Assembly: GCA_000381625.1 (NCBI GenBank)
Contig: KB906767.1
Span: 4,951,357 to 5,015,356 of the forward strand
Direction: 5' to 3'
Origin: Bryobacterales bacterium KBS 96
GTDB taxonomy: Bacteria; Acidobacteriota; Terriglobia; Bryobacterales; Bryobacteraceae
DNA length: 64,000 nt
Under the pieces are notes generated by a model. That model did not search any database. It was not told where the DNA came from and saw only the letters and a list, made by a program, of their open reading frames with translations. A program made the position numbers and the translations under genes. Shown one piece after another: positions 44,190 through 53,218 of the stretch. The stretch's first letter is position 1; each line of letters begins with the position of its first letter.

Positions 44190-45341
44190 TTGCCCAAACG
44201 ATTCCTGATCGCGTTGCTGTCTCTATGCGGCGTAGCCGCGGCATTTGTGTTGACCCGCCCCCCGGAGATTCCGTTGGAAACGCACACGATCGATCTCGGC
44301 TCCAGCGAATCCGCGGCCATTGCGGATATCGACGGCGACGGCAAACTCGATATCGTTTCCGGCGAGAACTGGTATCAGTCGCCGCACTGGACAAAGCATC
44401 GCTTTCGCGACATCGACTTCACCAACAATTACATCGACGACCTGAGCACGCTTCCGCTCGATGTGGACGAAGACGGTCATGTCGACGTCATTAGCGTCGG
44501 CTGGTTCAACAAGACGATTGCATGGTGGAGAAACCCGGGCACGATTGGTTCCCAGGAGTCCGGCGCCAAATGGCAAGAGCATCCGATCCAAACCGGCTAT
44601 CCTGTGGAATTTGCGTTCCTGGTCGATCTCGACAACGACGGTAAAGCCAACGAAGTTCTTCCGGAATTTGGCGACGTGAACGCGCCGCTCGCCTGGTATG
44701 AACGCGATCATCATGGCGGCATCGCGAAGCGTGTTGTCAGCCCGCACAGCTACGGCCACGGCATCGGCTGCGGCGATGTAAACGGAGATGGCCGAAACGA
44801 TATTCTCACGCCGAACGGCTGGCTGGAAGCTCCGGCCGATCCCCGCGCGAGTGATTGGAAGCTTCATCCCGATTGGAAACTGGGCGATCTCGGCTTCCTG
44901 TTTGTGGCGGACGTGAACGGCGACGGCCGTCCCGATGTCATCAGCTCCATGGCGCATGGCTACGGAGTTTTCTGGCTCGAAAACAAGGGAAATGGCGCCT
45001 GGGAGAAGCACACGATCGACGATAGCTGGTCCCAGCCTCACGCGGTCACCCTCGTCGATTTCCGCGGAACCCACAACATTGGTCTGCTTACCGGCAAGCG
45101 CTATATGGCGCATAACGGCAAGGACCCGGGCGCGGGGGAGCCGCTGGGTGTTTACTGGTACGAGCGCCTCCTCGTGCCTGGTTCGAAGAACATTGAATGG
45201 GTGAAGCACGTGATTAACTACGGCGGGCGTATCGGCGGCGGATTGCAAATTCCGGTCGCCGACATTGATGGAGATGGAGACCTGGATTTTGTGGTCGGAG
45301 GCAAGAGCGGGCTCTTTCTTTTCGAGAACAAGACTAAGTGA
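44190..45341 (+). CDS. FG-GAP/VCBS-repeat exported protein
   Basis: TTG 44190 is chosen as start because GAGGAG sits 8 bases upstream and the leader begins there (PKRFLIALLSLCGVAAAF). The frame extends 41 codons upstream without a leader. The 383 residues contain a beta-propeller with calcium loops DIDGDGKLDIVSGENWYQ, DVDEDGHVDVISVGW, DVNGDGRNDILTPNGW, DVNGDGRPDVISSM and DIDGDGDLDFVVGGKSG at the end. It differs from CRTAC1 proteins in lacking an ASPIC/UnbV domain. It is the first gene of a three-gene operon with a GMC oxidoreductase and its small subunit. A binding or scaffold role is inferred only. Confidence 0.82.
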   Translation: MPKRFLIALLSLCGVAAAFVLTRPPEIPLETHTIDLGSSESAAIADIDGDGKLDIVSGENWYQSPHWTKHRFRDIDFTNNYIDDLSTLPLDVDEDGHVDVISVGWFNKTIAWWRNPGTIGSQESGAKWQEHPIQTGYPVEFAFLVDLDNDGKANEVLPEFGDVNAPLAWYERDHHGGIAKRVVSPHSYGHGIGCGDVNGDGRNDILTPNGWLEAPADPRASDWKLHPDWKLGDLGFLFVADVNGDGRPDVISSMAHGYGVFWLENKGNGAWEKHTIDDSWSQPHAVTLVDFRGTHNIGLLTGKRYMAHNGKDPGAGEPLGVYWYERLLVPGSKNIEWVKHVINYGGRIGGGLQIPVADIDGDGDLDFVVGGKSGLFLFENKTK

Positions 45342-45350
45342 GTGCTGCAC

Positions 45351-46913
45351 ATGGCGAATAAGATTTATGACGTGGTCGTCGTCGGCTCCGGAGCTGGAGG
45401 CGGCACACTCTCCGCACGGCTAGCCGGCCTCGGCGTAGATACCCTGGTGCTTGAAGGCGGCCCGAAGATCGACACACGCACGGATTTCAATACGCACGCG
45501 CTGCCGTTCGAATTTCCGTTTCGTCATATTCCCATCATGAAACCCGGCAAGCCCGGCTACGATGGCGAGCGCAGTCGCGGCCTCGGCGGCAAAACGCAAT
45601 TGTGGAACGCCGTGGCGCTTCGATTCAGCCAGCGCGATTTCAAAGGACGCCAGCACGACGGCGCCGGCGAAGATTGGCCCTTCGATTATGCCGATATCGC
45701 TCCGTACTACGACCGCATCGAGCGTGAGGTGGGAGTCTGTGGAAATCTCGATCATCTCGACGATTTGCCGGATGGAATTTTCCTTCCGCCGCCGCCGTTG
45801 AAGTGTTCCGATCTCCTCATTCAAAAGGGCGCGAGCAAACTGGGTGTCAAGGTCATTCACGTCCGCAAAGCGACGCTTACCAAAGCGCGCGGTAATCGTC
45901 CGGCGTGCCACTATTGCGGCAACTGCATGTCAGGATGCGACGTTGCCGCGAAATACAATTCGGCCGATGCTCACATGCTGCCGGCCTTGAAGACCGGTAA
46001 ACTGACGCTCCAAAACAACAGCATCGTTTACGATCTTCCGGTTTCAGACGAAGCGCGGGTGAAAGAGGTACGCTACTTCGATCGCGAGACTCGCGCGCAG
46101 GGCGTCGCCAAGGGACGCGTGGTAGTGGTCGCCTGTGCGTGCGCGCAGAGCGTTGCGCTGCTGCTGATGTCAAAATCCAGCCGCTTTCCAACCGGCCTCG
46201 GGAATTCCAGCGGCGAGTTAGGCAAGAACTTCATCCCGCACATTACCGGAGGTTTCGAGCTATTCCTGACGGAACTAATCGGCAAACCATCGGTCGACGA
46301 TGAAGGCTTTCTCGATCACGCTTACATTCCGTCTTTCATGCACACGCGGAAGCGCGATTATCCGCGCAGTTTCGGCATCCAGTTCAATTACCAAAATCAC
46401 CGCGCGGCGGGCTGGGCGCGCAGCATGAAAGGCATGGGCAAGTCCTATAAGGAATCCATTAAGGATCGATATCCGGCCTATTTGACGTTCACCGGATATC
46501 ACGAGATGATTCCCAATCGGGACAGCTACATTGATCTCGACACCGAGAATTTGGATGAGTACGGTTTGCCGCGGGCGCGCCGCCACTGGAAGCTTGCCGA
46601 CGAGGATTGGAAGCTTCACAACGATATGAACCGGTGGTGCCAGGCCATTCTCGACGCAAGCAATAGTGAAATTCACTCTGCAAATCCGCAACCGGCGACG
46701 AATCACGAAATCGGCGGATGCCGGATAGGATTGGACCCGAAAACATCCGTATTGGACGCCTACTGCCGGTCGCACGACGTGCCCAATTTGTATGTTGTGG
46801 ATGCAAGCGCCTTCCCAAGCTCTTCCGAAAAAAACCCGACATTGACAATCATGGCGCTGGCCTCGCGCACGGCGGACCACATTGCCGATCGTCTGCGAAA
46901 GCGAGAAGTGTAA
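45351..46913 (+). CDS. GMC-family FAD-dependent oxidoreductase (gluconate 2-dehydrogenase large-subunit type)
   Basis: The product has 520 residues from ATG 45351; a GTG 9 bases earlier abuts the previous stop. The FAD-binding GSGAGGGTLSARLA motif is near the N-terminus, followed by SRGLGGKTQLWNAVALR near 85. A cysteine-rich segment HYCGNCMSGCD near 190 occurs in this subgroup. The C-terminal GMC domain ends NPTLTIMALASRTADHIA with the catalytic His region HEIGGCR. Such enzymes oxidise sugars, sugar acids or alcohols in the periplasm. The next gene, overlapping by one base, is a Tat-exported subunit III, so the complex is likely folded and moved through Tat together. Confidence 0.9.
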   Translation: MANKIYDVVVVGSGAGGGTLSARLAGLGVDTLVLEGGPKIDTRTDFNTHALPFEFPFRHIPIMKPGKPGYDGERSRGLGGKTQLWNAVALRFSQRDFKGRQHDGAGEDWPFDYADIAPYYDRIEREVGVCGNLDHLDDLPDGIFLPPPPLKCSDLLIQKGASKLGVKVIHVRKATLTKARGNRPACHYCGNCMSGCDVAAKYNSADAHMLPALKTGKLTLQNNSIVYDLPVSDEARVKEVRYFDRETRAQGVAKGRVVVVACACAQSVALLLMSKSSRFPTGLGNSSGELGKNFIPHITGGFELFLTELIGKPSVDDEGFLDHAYIPSFMHTRKRDYPRSFGIQFNYQNHRAAGWARSMKGMGKSYKESIKDRYPAYLTFTGYHEMIPNRDSYIDLDTENLDEYGLPRARRHWKLADEDWKLHNDMNRWCQAILDASNSEIHSANPQPATNHEIGGCRIGLDPKTSVLDAYCRSHDVPNLYVVDASAFPSSSEKNPTLTIMALASRTADHIADRLRKREV

Positions 46914-47494
46914 TGGCTAGTTATTCATCGGACCGCCGTTCCGTGCTCAAGATCTTCGGCGCCATCGGCGCGACCTGCGCTTATCCCTTTGCGAGCGACG
47001 AGTTGTACGGCCAAACTACCTCCGGCGCCCACGAGCATTCGCCAGCGTCCGCGAAGGCGCCTCTGCATTTCTTTAACGAAAGCGATTTTGCGACCATCTC
47101 GCGTATCGCCGATTTGATCATTCCGGAGACCGGCACTCCGGGCGCCGTCGGAGCGGGGGTACCCGCGTACATCGATCTCGTCATTGCCCGGAATACGGAT
47201 CAGCAACTGGTGGTCGCCGATGGGCTTCGCTGGCTCGACAGCGAAGCCGAACGCGCGGCGGGCAAGAAGTTCGTCGGACTCACGGAGGAGCAGCAGCTAT
47301 CGATTCTGGAGCCGCTCTGTGCGGCGATGGATGAGAACAAAAATAACCCAGCGAGGAACATCCAGTTCTTTTCGCTAATAAAGAGCCTGACTGCCGACGG
47401 TTATTACACATCCCAAGTCGGTTTGATGGAGGAACTCGGCTACAAGGGGAACATGGCGCTCGCCGCCTACCCCGAATGCGTCCACGAGCACTGA
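46913..47494 (+). CDS. Gluconate 2-dehydrogenase subunit 3 family protein
   Basis: The 193-residue product starts at ATG 46913, whose A is the last base of the GMC stop (TAATG). The Tat leader (SSDRRSVLKIFGAIGATCAYPFASD) guides export; as the GMC partner has no leader of its own, it probably travels with this subunit. The mature part has the subunit-3 signature LHFFNESDFATISRIADLIIPETGTPGAVGAGVPAYIDLVI near 55-95 and a helical C-terminus. It serves as the export and stability subunit of the flavin dehydrogenase. The usual cytochrome c subunit is missing here, so the electron acceptor may be encoded elsewhere. Confidence 0.88.
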   Translation: MASYSSDRRSVLKIFGAIGATCAYPFASDELYGQTTSGAHEHSPASAKAPLHFFNESDFATISRIADLIIPETGTPGAVGAGVPAYIDLVIARNTDQQLVVADGLRWLDSEAERAAGKKFVGLTEEQQLSILEPLCAAMDENKNNPARNIQFFSLIKSLTADGYYTSQVGLMEELGYKGNMALAAYPECVHEH

Positions 47495-47561
47495 AGCAGG
47501 CGACAGCGCCGGAGCCGCTCGGCTGGTCCGGGACATTTGCGCATGGCCGTTCCGACGGTAT

Positions 47562-48054
47562 CTAACTCCGCGTGACTGTCTCGAAAGATGTCTGCGCGCT
47601 CGGCTTCAGCAGCGCCCAGACCTGGTCGTAATCGTCGCGTTCCTCGCGCTGCAACTGCCGCGCAAGCTGCTCCGTTTCCTCATCATTGGCAAAGGCCGCA
47701 ACCGTGGCCAGCGATTCATACATCGCCATCTCGGCTGCCGCCGCCGCAAACGTGACGATCAGATGCTGTGTGTTTTTTTCAGCGTCGTTCTGGCCAAGCT
47801 GCGCCATCAATGGCGTGAACGCTAGAGTATGGGCCAGCATGCTCTTGCCTTTTGAGGGACTACCGCCCAGTTCCTTCAGCCTGGCAGCGAGCCGCTCATG
47901 CTGCGTCCTCGCTTTTGCGTGCGGCCATCGCGAACAGGTCCTTTGCCGCCTGCTGTTCGCCAGCCTTGCTGAAAGTAGTCAGCGCATCCTCGAAGTTTCG
48001 TTCGGCCGCCTCGGCGTCTTCCAGATATTGAATGATTACTTCTTCAGCCGTCAT
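47562..48054 (-). pseudogene. DUF892 (YciE-like) ferritin-fold gene with a one-base frameshift
   Basis: Translation from ATG 48054 gives the N-terminal part of a DUF892 helix bundle (TAEEVIIQYLEDAEAAERNFEDALTTFSKAGEQQ) but stops soon after. The remainder (TQHERLAARLKELGGSPSKGKSMLAHTLAF through VWALLKP) lies in the next frame and would, alone, start inside a helix. Removing one A from the four-A run at 47913-47916 joins both parts into one 163-residue reading frame matching the usual family length. The total length is 1 base more than a multiple of three. It is either a recent pseudogene, a sequencing error or a frameshifted gene. The family is linked to stress and iron binding. Confidence 0.8.
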
Positions 48055-48128
48055 AATCCCGCTCCTCGTTGTTCAGACTCGTGGGATAGAAACTTGCTAC
48101 CCGCGCTCAGTACGAGGTAATGCCGAAT

Positions 48129-49418
48129 CTACCTCAGTGTGTAGAGATAAGCGGCAATATCGCGGGCGTCATTCTCAGGAATGTGCATGTTTGGCATCGC
48201 GGTGAGGCGATCTACCGCGTGCGGATCGCGGAGCCAGCGGACCATGTTATCGGGTGTATTTGTAAGAACGCCGCCGATATAAACGCGGCTGGCGATTCGA
48301 TTCAGCGGCGGACCGACAAGCCCATCCGCTCCGCGTATGCCCGGTATCGTATGACACGTGGGGCAGCCATAATACTCAATTTTCGCTTTGCCGGCCTGTA
48401 CGTTTCCATCGGCCAAAACCTCCGCGCGATTCACTTTCCTGTCGCCGCTGCAACTCGTGGCCGCCAACAAAAAGCACGCAAACACAATCAGTGGAACCAA
48501 ACTTTTTGCCGTCGCGGATTCCGCCGAAGTGACGAAATTGAGCGAAAACGCGCGAGAGTTGGATCGCTTGAGCCAAAGAGCGGTGAGCCACAGACCGGCA
48601 ATGACGTAAATGAGACTTGCCGGGACCCACATGATCAAGCCCCCAAGCTGCTGGTCTTGAATGGGCGTTAAGCCCCACGCCGCGGTTCTCGTTGCATACG
48701 CGGGATACCACAGGATCGCCGAAAACGTCAGCAATGCTCCCAATATGCTTGTGTGAATGGCCGTTGTGAACAAATAAAATACGCCCGCGCCGTAACGCAT
48801 GTCGCGAAGCAAAGCCCACCAGAAGAGCAGCGCCGAGCCAAGAAAGCTGATGTGCTGCGCGGAGTGCACCAGGTCGCTCGTGAGCGTTGCTTGAAATAGC
48901 GGCGGAGCATGCCAGCCCCAGAGCACGATTGCGTGAATCAGCCAGGCTCCGAACGGGGCAGTCAGGGCGCCCCACATTAACTGAGGCGATGGCCGCTTCA
49001 TCGCACGCCCTAGCCGGCGCCGCCACTTAAACGGGAGGGCCCACAGGAACACAACCACGGGACGGCCTAGAACCAGCAGCGGAGGCGCGATCACCATCAG
49101 CAATTCATGCTGGACCATATGCGCCGAAAACAGGGCTTCGCCCAACGGATGAACAGGGGAGATGAGGGCAATGACAAGCGTGAGCCAGCCCGCCCAGAAA
49201 CACGCGACCTCCGATCGCCGGATTCCGGTTGTCCGGCGTATGCCGATCAGGTACAGCGCTCCGGATATCACCAGCGGAACGACAATCCTGGGGTCGAACT
49301 CCCAAGCGGTCCATAGATCGTGTGGCTGAAGCGGCTCGCCGGCGTGCGCGAGCGCCAGAGAGTTAAACGTAAGCAGCAACCCCACGGCGCGCCAAGTGCT
49401 GGTGCTGTTGAGCCTCAC
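48129..49418 (-). CDS. ctaG: CtaG (caa3 assembly factor) fused to a C-terminal cytochrome c domain
   Basis: The 429 residues start at GTG 49418, overlapping the previous gene by 4 bases. Residues ~30-300 form the seven-helix CtaG domain (EFDPRIVVPLVISGALYLIG; HPLGEALFSAHMVQHELLMV near 100; HSAQHISFLGSALLFWW near 200), required for CuA/CuB assembly in caa3 oxidases. At ~325-345 a hydrophobic stretch ends in LLAATSC, like a lipoprotein signal, followed by a c-type heme domain (CPTCH near 365, methionine ligand in MPNMHIPEND near 410). The in-frame join looks like a fusion of ctaG with a cytochrome c lipoprotein gene. It is the last gene of the oxidase operon. Confidence 0.87.
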   Translation of the reverse strand: MRLNSTSTWRAVGLLLTFNSLALAHAGEPLQPHDLWTAWEFDPRIVVPLVISGALYLIGIRRTTGIRRSEVACFWAGWLTLVIALISPVHPLGEALFSAHMVQHELLMVIAPPLLVLGRPVVVFLWALPFKWRRRLGRAMKRPSPQLMWGALTAPFGAWLIHAIVLWGWHAPPLFQATLTSDLVHSAQHISFLGSALLFWWALLRDMRYGAGVFYLFTTAIHTSILGALLTFSAILWYPAYATRTAAWGLTPIQDQQLGGLIMWVPASLIYVIAGLWLTALWLKRSNSRAFSLNFVTSAESATAKSLVPLIVFACFLLAATSCSGDRKVNRAEVLADGNVQAGKAKIEYYGCPTCHTIPGIRGADGLVGPPLNRIASRVYIGGVLTNTPDNMVRWLRDPHAVDRLTAMPNMHIPENDARDIAAYLYTLR

Positions 49419-49732
49419 TGGCAAGCTCCCATCAGTAGAGTGGCGATCCCTTGAGCAATGATCAACAGCGAGAACAGACCGCTCGAAAGCATGCCGCCCT
49501 CGGCCAGAAATCGCGAGTAGTCCGCTTGCATCGATTTCCAACCGCTGTATGCCATTAACCCGCAGGCAAGAGTAAGCAGCAGGCCCACCAAATGCACGAT
49601 GTATAGCGAAAATTCGATCCCGTCCTTGCACGCATACGGGACGAGCGCAAAGGCGACCTCCATCTGGGTAAGGCAAATAATCGGAGGCAGCAGCACCGCA
49701 CTCAACAGAGAAAATACTCGCGCGTTACTCAC
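49415..49732 (-). CDS. Small membrane protein of the oxidase operon (possible CoxD/subunit IV-like)
   Basis: The 105-residue product starts with GTG 49732, overlapping the coxC stop by 4 bases and itself overlapping ctaG by 4 bases. Three likely helices: RVFSLLSAVLLPPIICLTQMEVAFALV, FSLYIVHLVGLLLTLACGLMAY and SGLFSLLIIAQGIATLLMG. It sits where a fourth subunit (CoxD/CtaF) often lies, but sequence similarity to those cannot be claimed. Its tight coupling makes a structural or assembly role likely. Confidence 0.7.
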   Translation of the reverse strand: MSNARVFSLLSAVLLPPIICLTQMEVAFALVPYACKDGIEFSLYIVHLVGLLLTLACGLMAYSGWKSMQADYSRFLAEGGMLSSGLFSLLIIAQGIATLLMGACQ

Positions 49733-50346
49733 AACATCCCCAACCGGATTGATGGATAAATGTAGATCACGATGTACAGCACTACCCACATTGCTGTGAC
49801 CCAATACCAATAGATTCCGTCGAGTTTTGCCGCAATCTGCTGCTTGGCTCCCATTCGTCCGCTTACCATAATTCCGAAAAGAACGATTGATTCCGTAGTG
49901 TCGGCAATCGCATGCATCGTGTGGAGGCCAACGAGAATCCAGATGAGCGATCCGTAAACGTCGGTTGACCACTTGAAGTTGAACAGGTTGAATTCGATAA
50001 TCCGAATCGCAAGGAATCCAAGCGCCATTATGATGTTGAGGCCAAGCCAGAATGCCGCTGTGCCGATGCGTCCCTCATCGATTGCTTTACCCCCGATAAA
50101 CATCGGGATGCAACTGAGCAGGATCAGAATCAGATTCGCCGTCGGCCACCATAGTTCGGGAGGGGCGATATCGGGCGGAGGCCAGACTGAGAAGCCCAGC
50201 CGGATATAGAAGTAGCTTGCGATGATGATCGCGAATACAACTGTTTCGATCAGCATCATGCCGATCTGACCCCACCACACCGGAGCTCGCGTGCCTGGGG
50301 CTGCGTCGGGCAAATTAGAAACGTCCAATGCCCTCTCGATTGTCAC
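49729..50346 (-). CDS. coxC: Cytochrome c oxidase subunit III
   Basis: The 205-residue product begins with GTG 50346, overlapping coxA's stop by 4 bases. Five membrane segments are seen, with the subunit III segments WWGQIGMMLIETVVFAIIIASYFYIR near 30-55, GLNIIMALGFLAIRIIEFN near 105 and the histidine segment LHTMHAIADT near 140. The usual first two helices are missing, which fits coxA carrying two extra C-terminal helices. It stabilises the catalytic core and may act in proton uptake. It is followed by a small membrane protein gene. Confidence 0.9.
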   Translation of the reverse strand: MTIERALDVSNLPDAAPGTRAPVWWGQIGMMLIETVVFAIIIASYFYIRLGFSVWPPPDIAPPELWWPTANLILILLSCIPMFIGGKAIDEGRIGTAAFWLGLNIIMALGFLAIRIIEFNLFNFKWSTDVYGSLIWILVGLHTMHAIADTTESIVLFGIMVSGRMGAKQQIAAKLDGIYWYWVTAMWVVLYIVIYIYPSIRLGML

Positions 50347-52274
50347 TTCGGCTTCTCCATTTTCGGAACGAAATTGATATTGCGATGAGGCCAGAACCAG
50401 CCAACGAACGGCACAAAGCAAATGAAGCCGCCAAGCACGAACCACCACATGTTGAATACCGATCCGGTAAACCCGATGCCCGTTCCAACGGCTACCCAGA
50501 ACGGCCATATCGTAGGACCGGGAAGGATGTAGCGGTGATCCGGGCTTGCCTCGAGCGTGCGGGTCACCAGCACTTCGCGCCGGTCGGTACGCAATCCGAT
50601 AACGAGCGGAATCTCGTCAGAGGGCCTTTCCCATAGCGGCTCACGCCCCGACACGATCGGAATGTGAAGAAAGTTATAACGCGGCGCCGGCGAGTCTGTC
50701 ATCCACTCAAGCGTGCCTGCTTGCCACGGATTGGGCCCGGAAAAGCCTCCGTCGCGTTTGCTCCGAAATATGTTCACCAGGTAGAGAATGCCGCCCACGG
50801 CAATCACAACCGCGCCTATGCTTGCGAGTGCGTTCATGCTCGCCCAGCTCGAGTTCGCGGAATACGTGTAAACACGCCTGGGCATCCCGTGCAACCCCAG
50901 CCAGTGCATGGGGAAAAAGGTCAGATTGAATCCGATGAGGAGTATCCAGCACGTGATCAATCCGAGCCTGTCGTCCTGCAATCGCCCGGTCATCTTCGGG
51001 AACCAGTAATAAATGGCGCCGAGCAGCGGAAACACCGCGCCCCCGATCAGTACGTAATGGAAATGGGCAACGATAAAGAACGTGTCGTGTACCTGGATAT
51101 CGAACGGCGCCGATGCGATCATCACGCCCGATAGCCCGCCGGCAACGAAAATGATGAAGAAGCTAATTACATACCAGAACGGAACCGTCAACTTTGGGCG
51201 TCCGCCCCACATGGTCGCAAGCCAGCAGAAGAATTGGACGCCGGTAGGTATTGTAATCAGCAGGCTTGCCGCCGTGAAAAAGCTCTCGCCCAATTGCGGC
51301 AGCCCGGTTGCAAACATGTGGTGCACCCATAATCCGAAGCCGATGAAGCCGGTTGAAATGATCGAAAGCACAATGGCCGTGTACCCGAATATCGGCCGCC
51401 GGGAAAATACCGTGACCAGCTCAGCGACCATGCCGGTGCCGGGAATAAAGATGATGTAGACCTCCGGATGGCCGAAGAACCAAAAGGTGTGTTGCCACAA
51501 AAGCGGGTCTCCTCCTTCGGCCGGATTAAAGAAATGTGTGCCGATGGTGCGGTCCATCATAAGCATTCCGCTTGCGTCCATCACCGCCGGCATGGCGAAA
51601 ACCACCATGAACGACTGCACGAGCATGGCCCATACAAAGATCGGAATGCGGTCTAGCGACATGCCCGGCGCGCGTAGCTTTATGACAGTGACAATGATCT
51701 CGATAGCGACGACGAGAGCCGATAACTCTGTGAATGTGATCATCTGCGCCCAAAAATCCACCCGCTTGCCCGGCGAAAATTGAGGACCGGATAGCGGTGT
51801 ATACGCGAACCATCCCGCATCCGGCGCCATGTTCAAGAAGATGCCGGCGTAAAGAAAGATTCCACCGAACAAAAACATGTAGTATCCGTAAGCATTCAAC
51901 CGTGGGAACGCTACGTTGCGCGTACCGATCATCAGAGGAACAAGATAGATTCCCATTCCTTCCATCACCGGCACGGCAAACAGGAACATCATGGTGGAAC
52001 CGTGAATGGTGAAGATTTCGTTATATAGATTCGGATTGAGAAACCGGTGATCGGGGATCGCGAGCTGATAGCGCATCAGCAGCGCTTCAATGCCGCCCGC
52101 GATCAAAAAAATGAAAGCGGTGACGATGTATCGCAAACCGATGGCCTTGTGATTTACTTCCTGAAACCATCCGATAAAGCCGCCGGGCGCTCGCCAGCTA
52201 TTTTCGAGATCCCGTTTGGCGGCTGCCTCATCGATTTCGCATTGGTCGATCGTGGACAGCAAATCGGCGCTCAT
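50343..52274 (-). CDS. coxA: Cytochrome c oxidase subunit I (A1-type heme-copper oxidase)
   Basis: The 643-residue catalytic subunit contains all metal ligands: low-spin heme His in FTIHGSTMMFLFAVP near 80; the Cu-B/Tyr motif WFFGHPEVYIIFIPGTG near 255 with the cross-link Tyr and proton-channel Glu; HHMFATG near 305; and AHFHYVLIGG near 395 for heme a3 and the second His. Retention of Glu and Tyr in GHPEVY marks an A1-type proton pump. The C-terminus carries two extra helices (WPFWVAVGTGIGFTGSVF and FVLGGFICFVPFVGWFW) that correspond to the first two helices of subunit III in other caa3 oxidases. The start overlaps coxB's stop by 4 bases. Confidence 0.95.
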   Translation of the reverse strand: MSADLLSTIDQCEIDEAAAKRDLENSWRAPGGFIGWFQEVNHKAIGLRYIVTAFIFLIAGGIEALLMRYQLAIPDHRFLNPNLYNEIFTIHGSTMMFLFAVPVMEGMGIYLVPLMIGTRNVAFPRLNAYGYYMFLFGGIFLYAGIFLNMAPDAGWFAYTPLSGPQFSPGKRVDFWAQMITFTELSALVVAIEIIVTVIKLRAPGMSLDRIPIFVWAMLVQSFMVVFAMPAVMDASGMLMMDRTIGTHFFNPAEGGDPLLWQHTFWFFGHPEVYIIFIPGTGMVAELVTVFSRRPIFGYTAIVLSIISTGFIGFGLWVHHMFATGLPQLGESFFTAASLLITIPTGVQFFCWLATMWGGRPKLTVPFWYVISFFIIFVAGGLSGVMIASAPFDIQVHDTFFIVAHFHYVLIGGAVFPLLGAIYYWFPKMTGRLQDDRLGLITCWILLIGFNLTFFPMHWLGLHGMPRRVYTYSANSSWASMNALASIGAVVIAVGGILYLVNIFRSKRDGGFSGPNPWQAGTLEWMTDSPAPRYNFLHIPIVSGREPLWERPSDEIPLVIGLRTDRREVLVTRTLEASPDHRYILPGPTIWPFWVAVGTGIGFTGSVFNMWWFVLGGFICFVPFVGWFWPHRNINFVPKMEKPK

Positions 52275-53218
52275 CGTAAGCTCTCCAAAAATGAAAGCAG
52301 CGGCTGAAGGTCTTCAGACGGCACATTGATGGGCGGCATATTGTTGCCCGGCTTAATACGCTGCGAGTCGGTGATCCAGCCGGCGAGGTTTCCTGGCGTG
52401 TTCGGCATTGTTCCGGCGGCGAGCGTAGTGCGGCTTGCGAGATGCGTAAGATCCGGCCCGGTAGTGCCGGCGGCTCCTGTCCCGCGAATCGTGTGACATA
52501 GCACGCAGGGCGCGTTTTCGAAGATCTGCCGCCCGCGCATCACAACCGCGCCGGCGCTTGATCGCGCTCCACTACGCTGATCGGCCAACCAGCGTTCGAA
52601 CTTCGGCTCCGGCTCGGCAAAGACGAGCATCGCCATGTGGGCGTGCTGCATTCCGCAAAATTCCGCGCACTGGCCGCGATAAATCCCCGGCTTGTCGGCG
52701 CGCAGCCAGATCGTGTTCACATGCTCGGGAATTGCGTCGATCTTCCCGTCGAGGTTCGGAATCCAGACGCTATGAATTACGTCTTGCGAAGTCGCCTTCA
52801 AAATGACCGCACGCCCCACCGGAATATGAATCTCGTTGGCTGTAACGACCTCCTGGTCGGGCTGTGAGAACTGATAGTGGACCTCCCACCACCACTGATG
52901 GCCGGTGATCTCGATACTGACCGGCTTGGTAAACGATCGGGTTGCGAGCGCGTTTCCGGTTTGAATGCTCGCCACTAACATGAAAAACAAAATGCCGATT
53001 GTGATTGCCGTTGCCGTGATGACGCTTCTTCGCAGTTTGGTGTCAGGCGTTTGAGGCTGAGGTCTCCGCCGCGTCAGGCCGGCAATCAGAAACGCAATTA
53101 CCAGCACCCAGACTGCTACACAAATCCAGAGATAGAGATGCCACAGATGATAGATATGCGCGGATTGCGGGCCGGCCGGGTTCACCGCGGACTGCGTAAA
53201 TCCAGCAAGCGCGATCAT
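52271..53218 (-). CDS. coxB: Cytochrome c oxidase subunit II with fused C-terminal cytochrome c (caa3 type)
   Basis: The 315-residue product starts at ATG 53218, overlapping the upstream cytochrome gene by 4 bases. Two N-terminal membrane helices (HLWHLYLWICVAVWVLVIAFLIAGL, SVITATAITIGILFFMLVAS) anchor a cupredoxin domain: TGHQWWWEVHYQF near 110 and the CuA site CAEFCGMQHAHMAM near 200. The C-terminal ~90 residues hold a c-type heme (CVLCHTIRG near 255; methionine in NNMPPI). This subunit accepts electrons from a cytochrome c and gives them to CoxA. The fusion is diagnostic of caa3 oxidases. Confidence 0.93.
   Translation of the reverse strand: MIALAGFTQSAVNPAGPQSAHIYHLWHLYLWICVAVWVLVIAFLIAGLTRRRPQPQTPDTKLRRSVITATAITIGILFFMLVASIQTGNALATRSFTKPVSIEITGHQWWWEVHYQFSQPDQEVVTANEIHIPVGRAVILKATSQDVIHSVWIPNLDGKIDAIPEHVNTIWLRADKPGIYRGQCAEFCGMQHAHMAMLVFAEPEPKFERWLADQRSGARSSAGAVVMRGRQIFENAPCVLCHTIRGTGAAGTTGPDLTHLASRTTLAAGTMPNTPGNLAGWITDSQRIKPGNNMPPINVPSEDLQPLLSFLESLR

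Noticed and set aside
44223-45350. 375-residue open frame on the minus strand
   Set aside because: Mirror of the FG-GAP gene; periodic Asp codons read backwards as Val/Ile-rich sequence.
47562-47840. Separate 92-residue gene
   Set aside because: It begins inside a DUF892 helix and is the out-of-frame second half of the gene starting at 48054.
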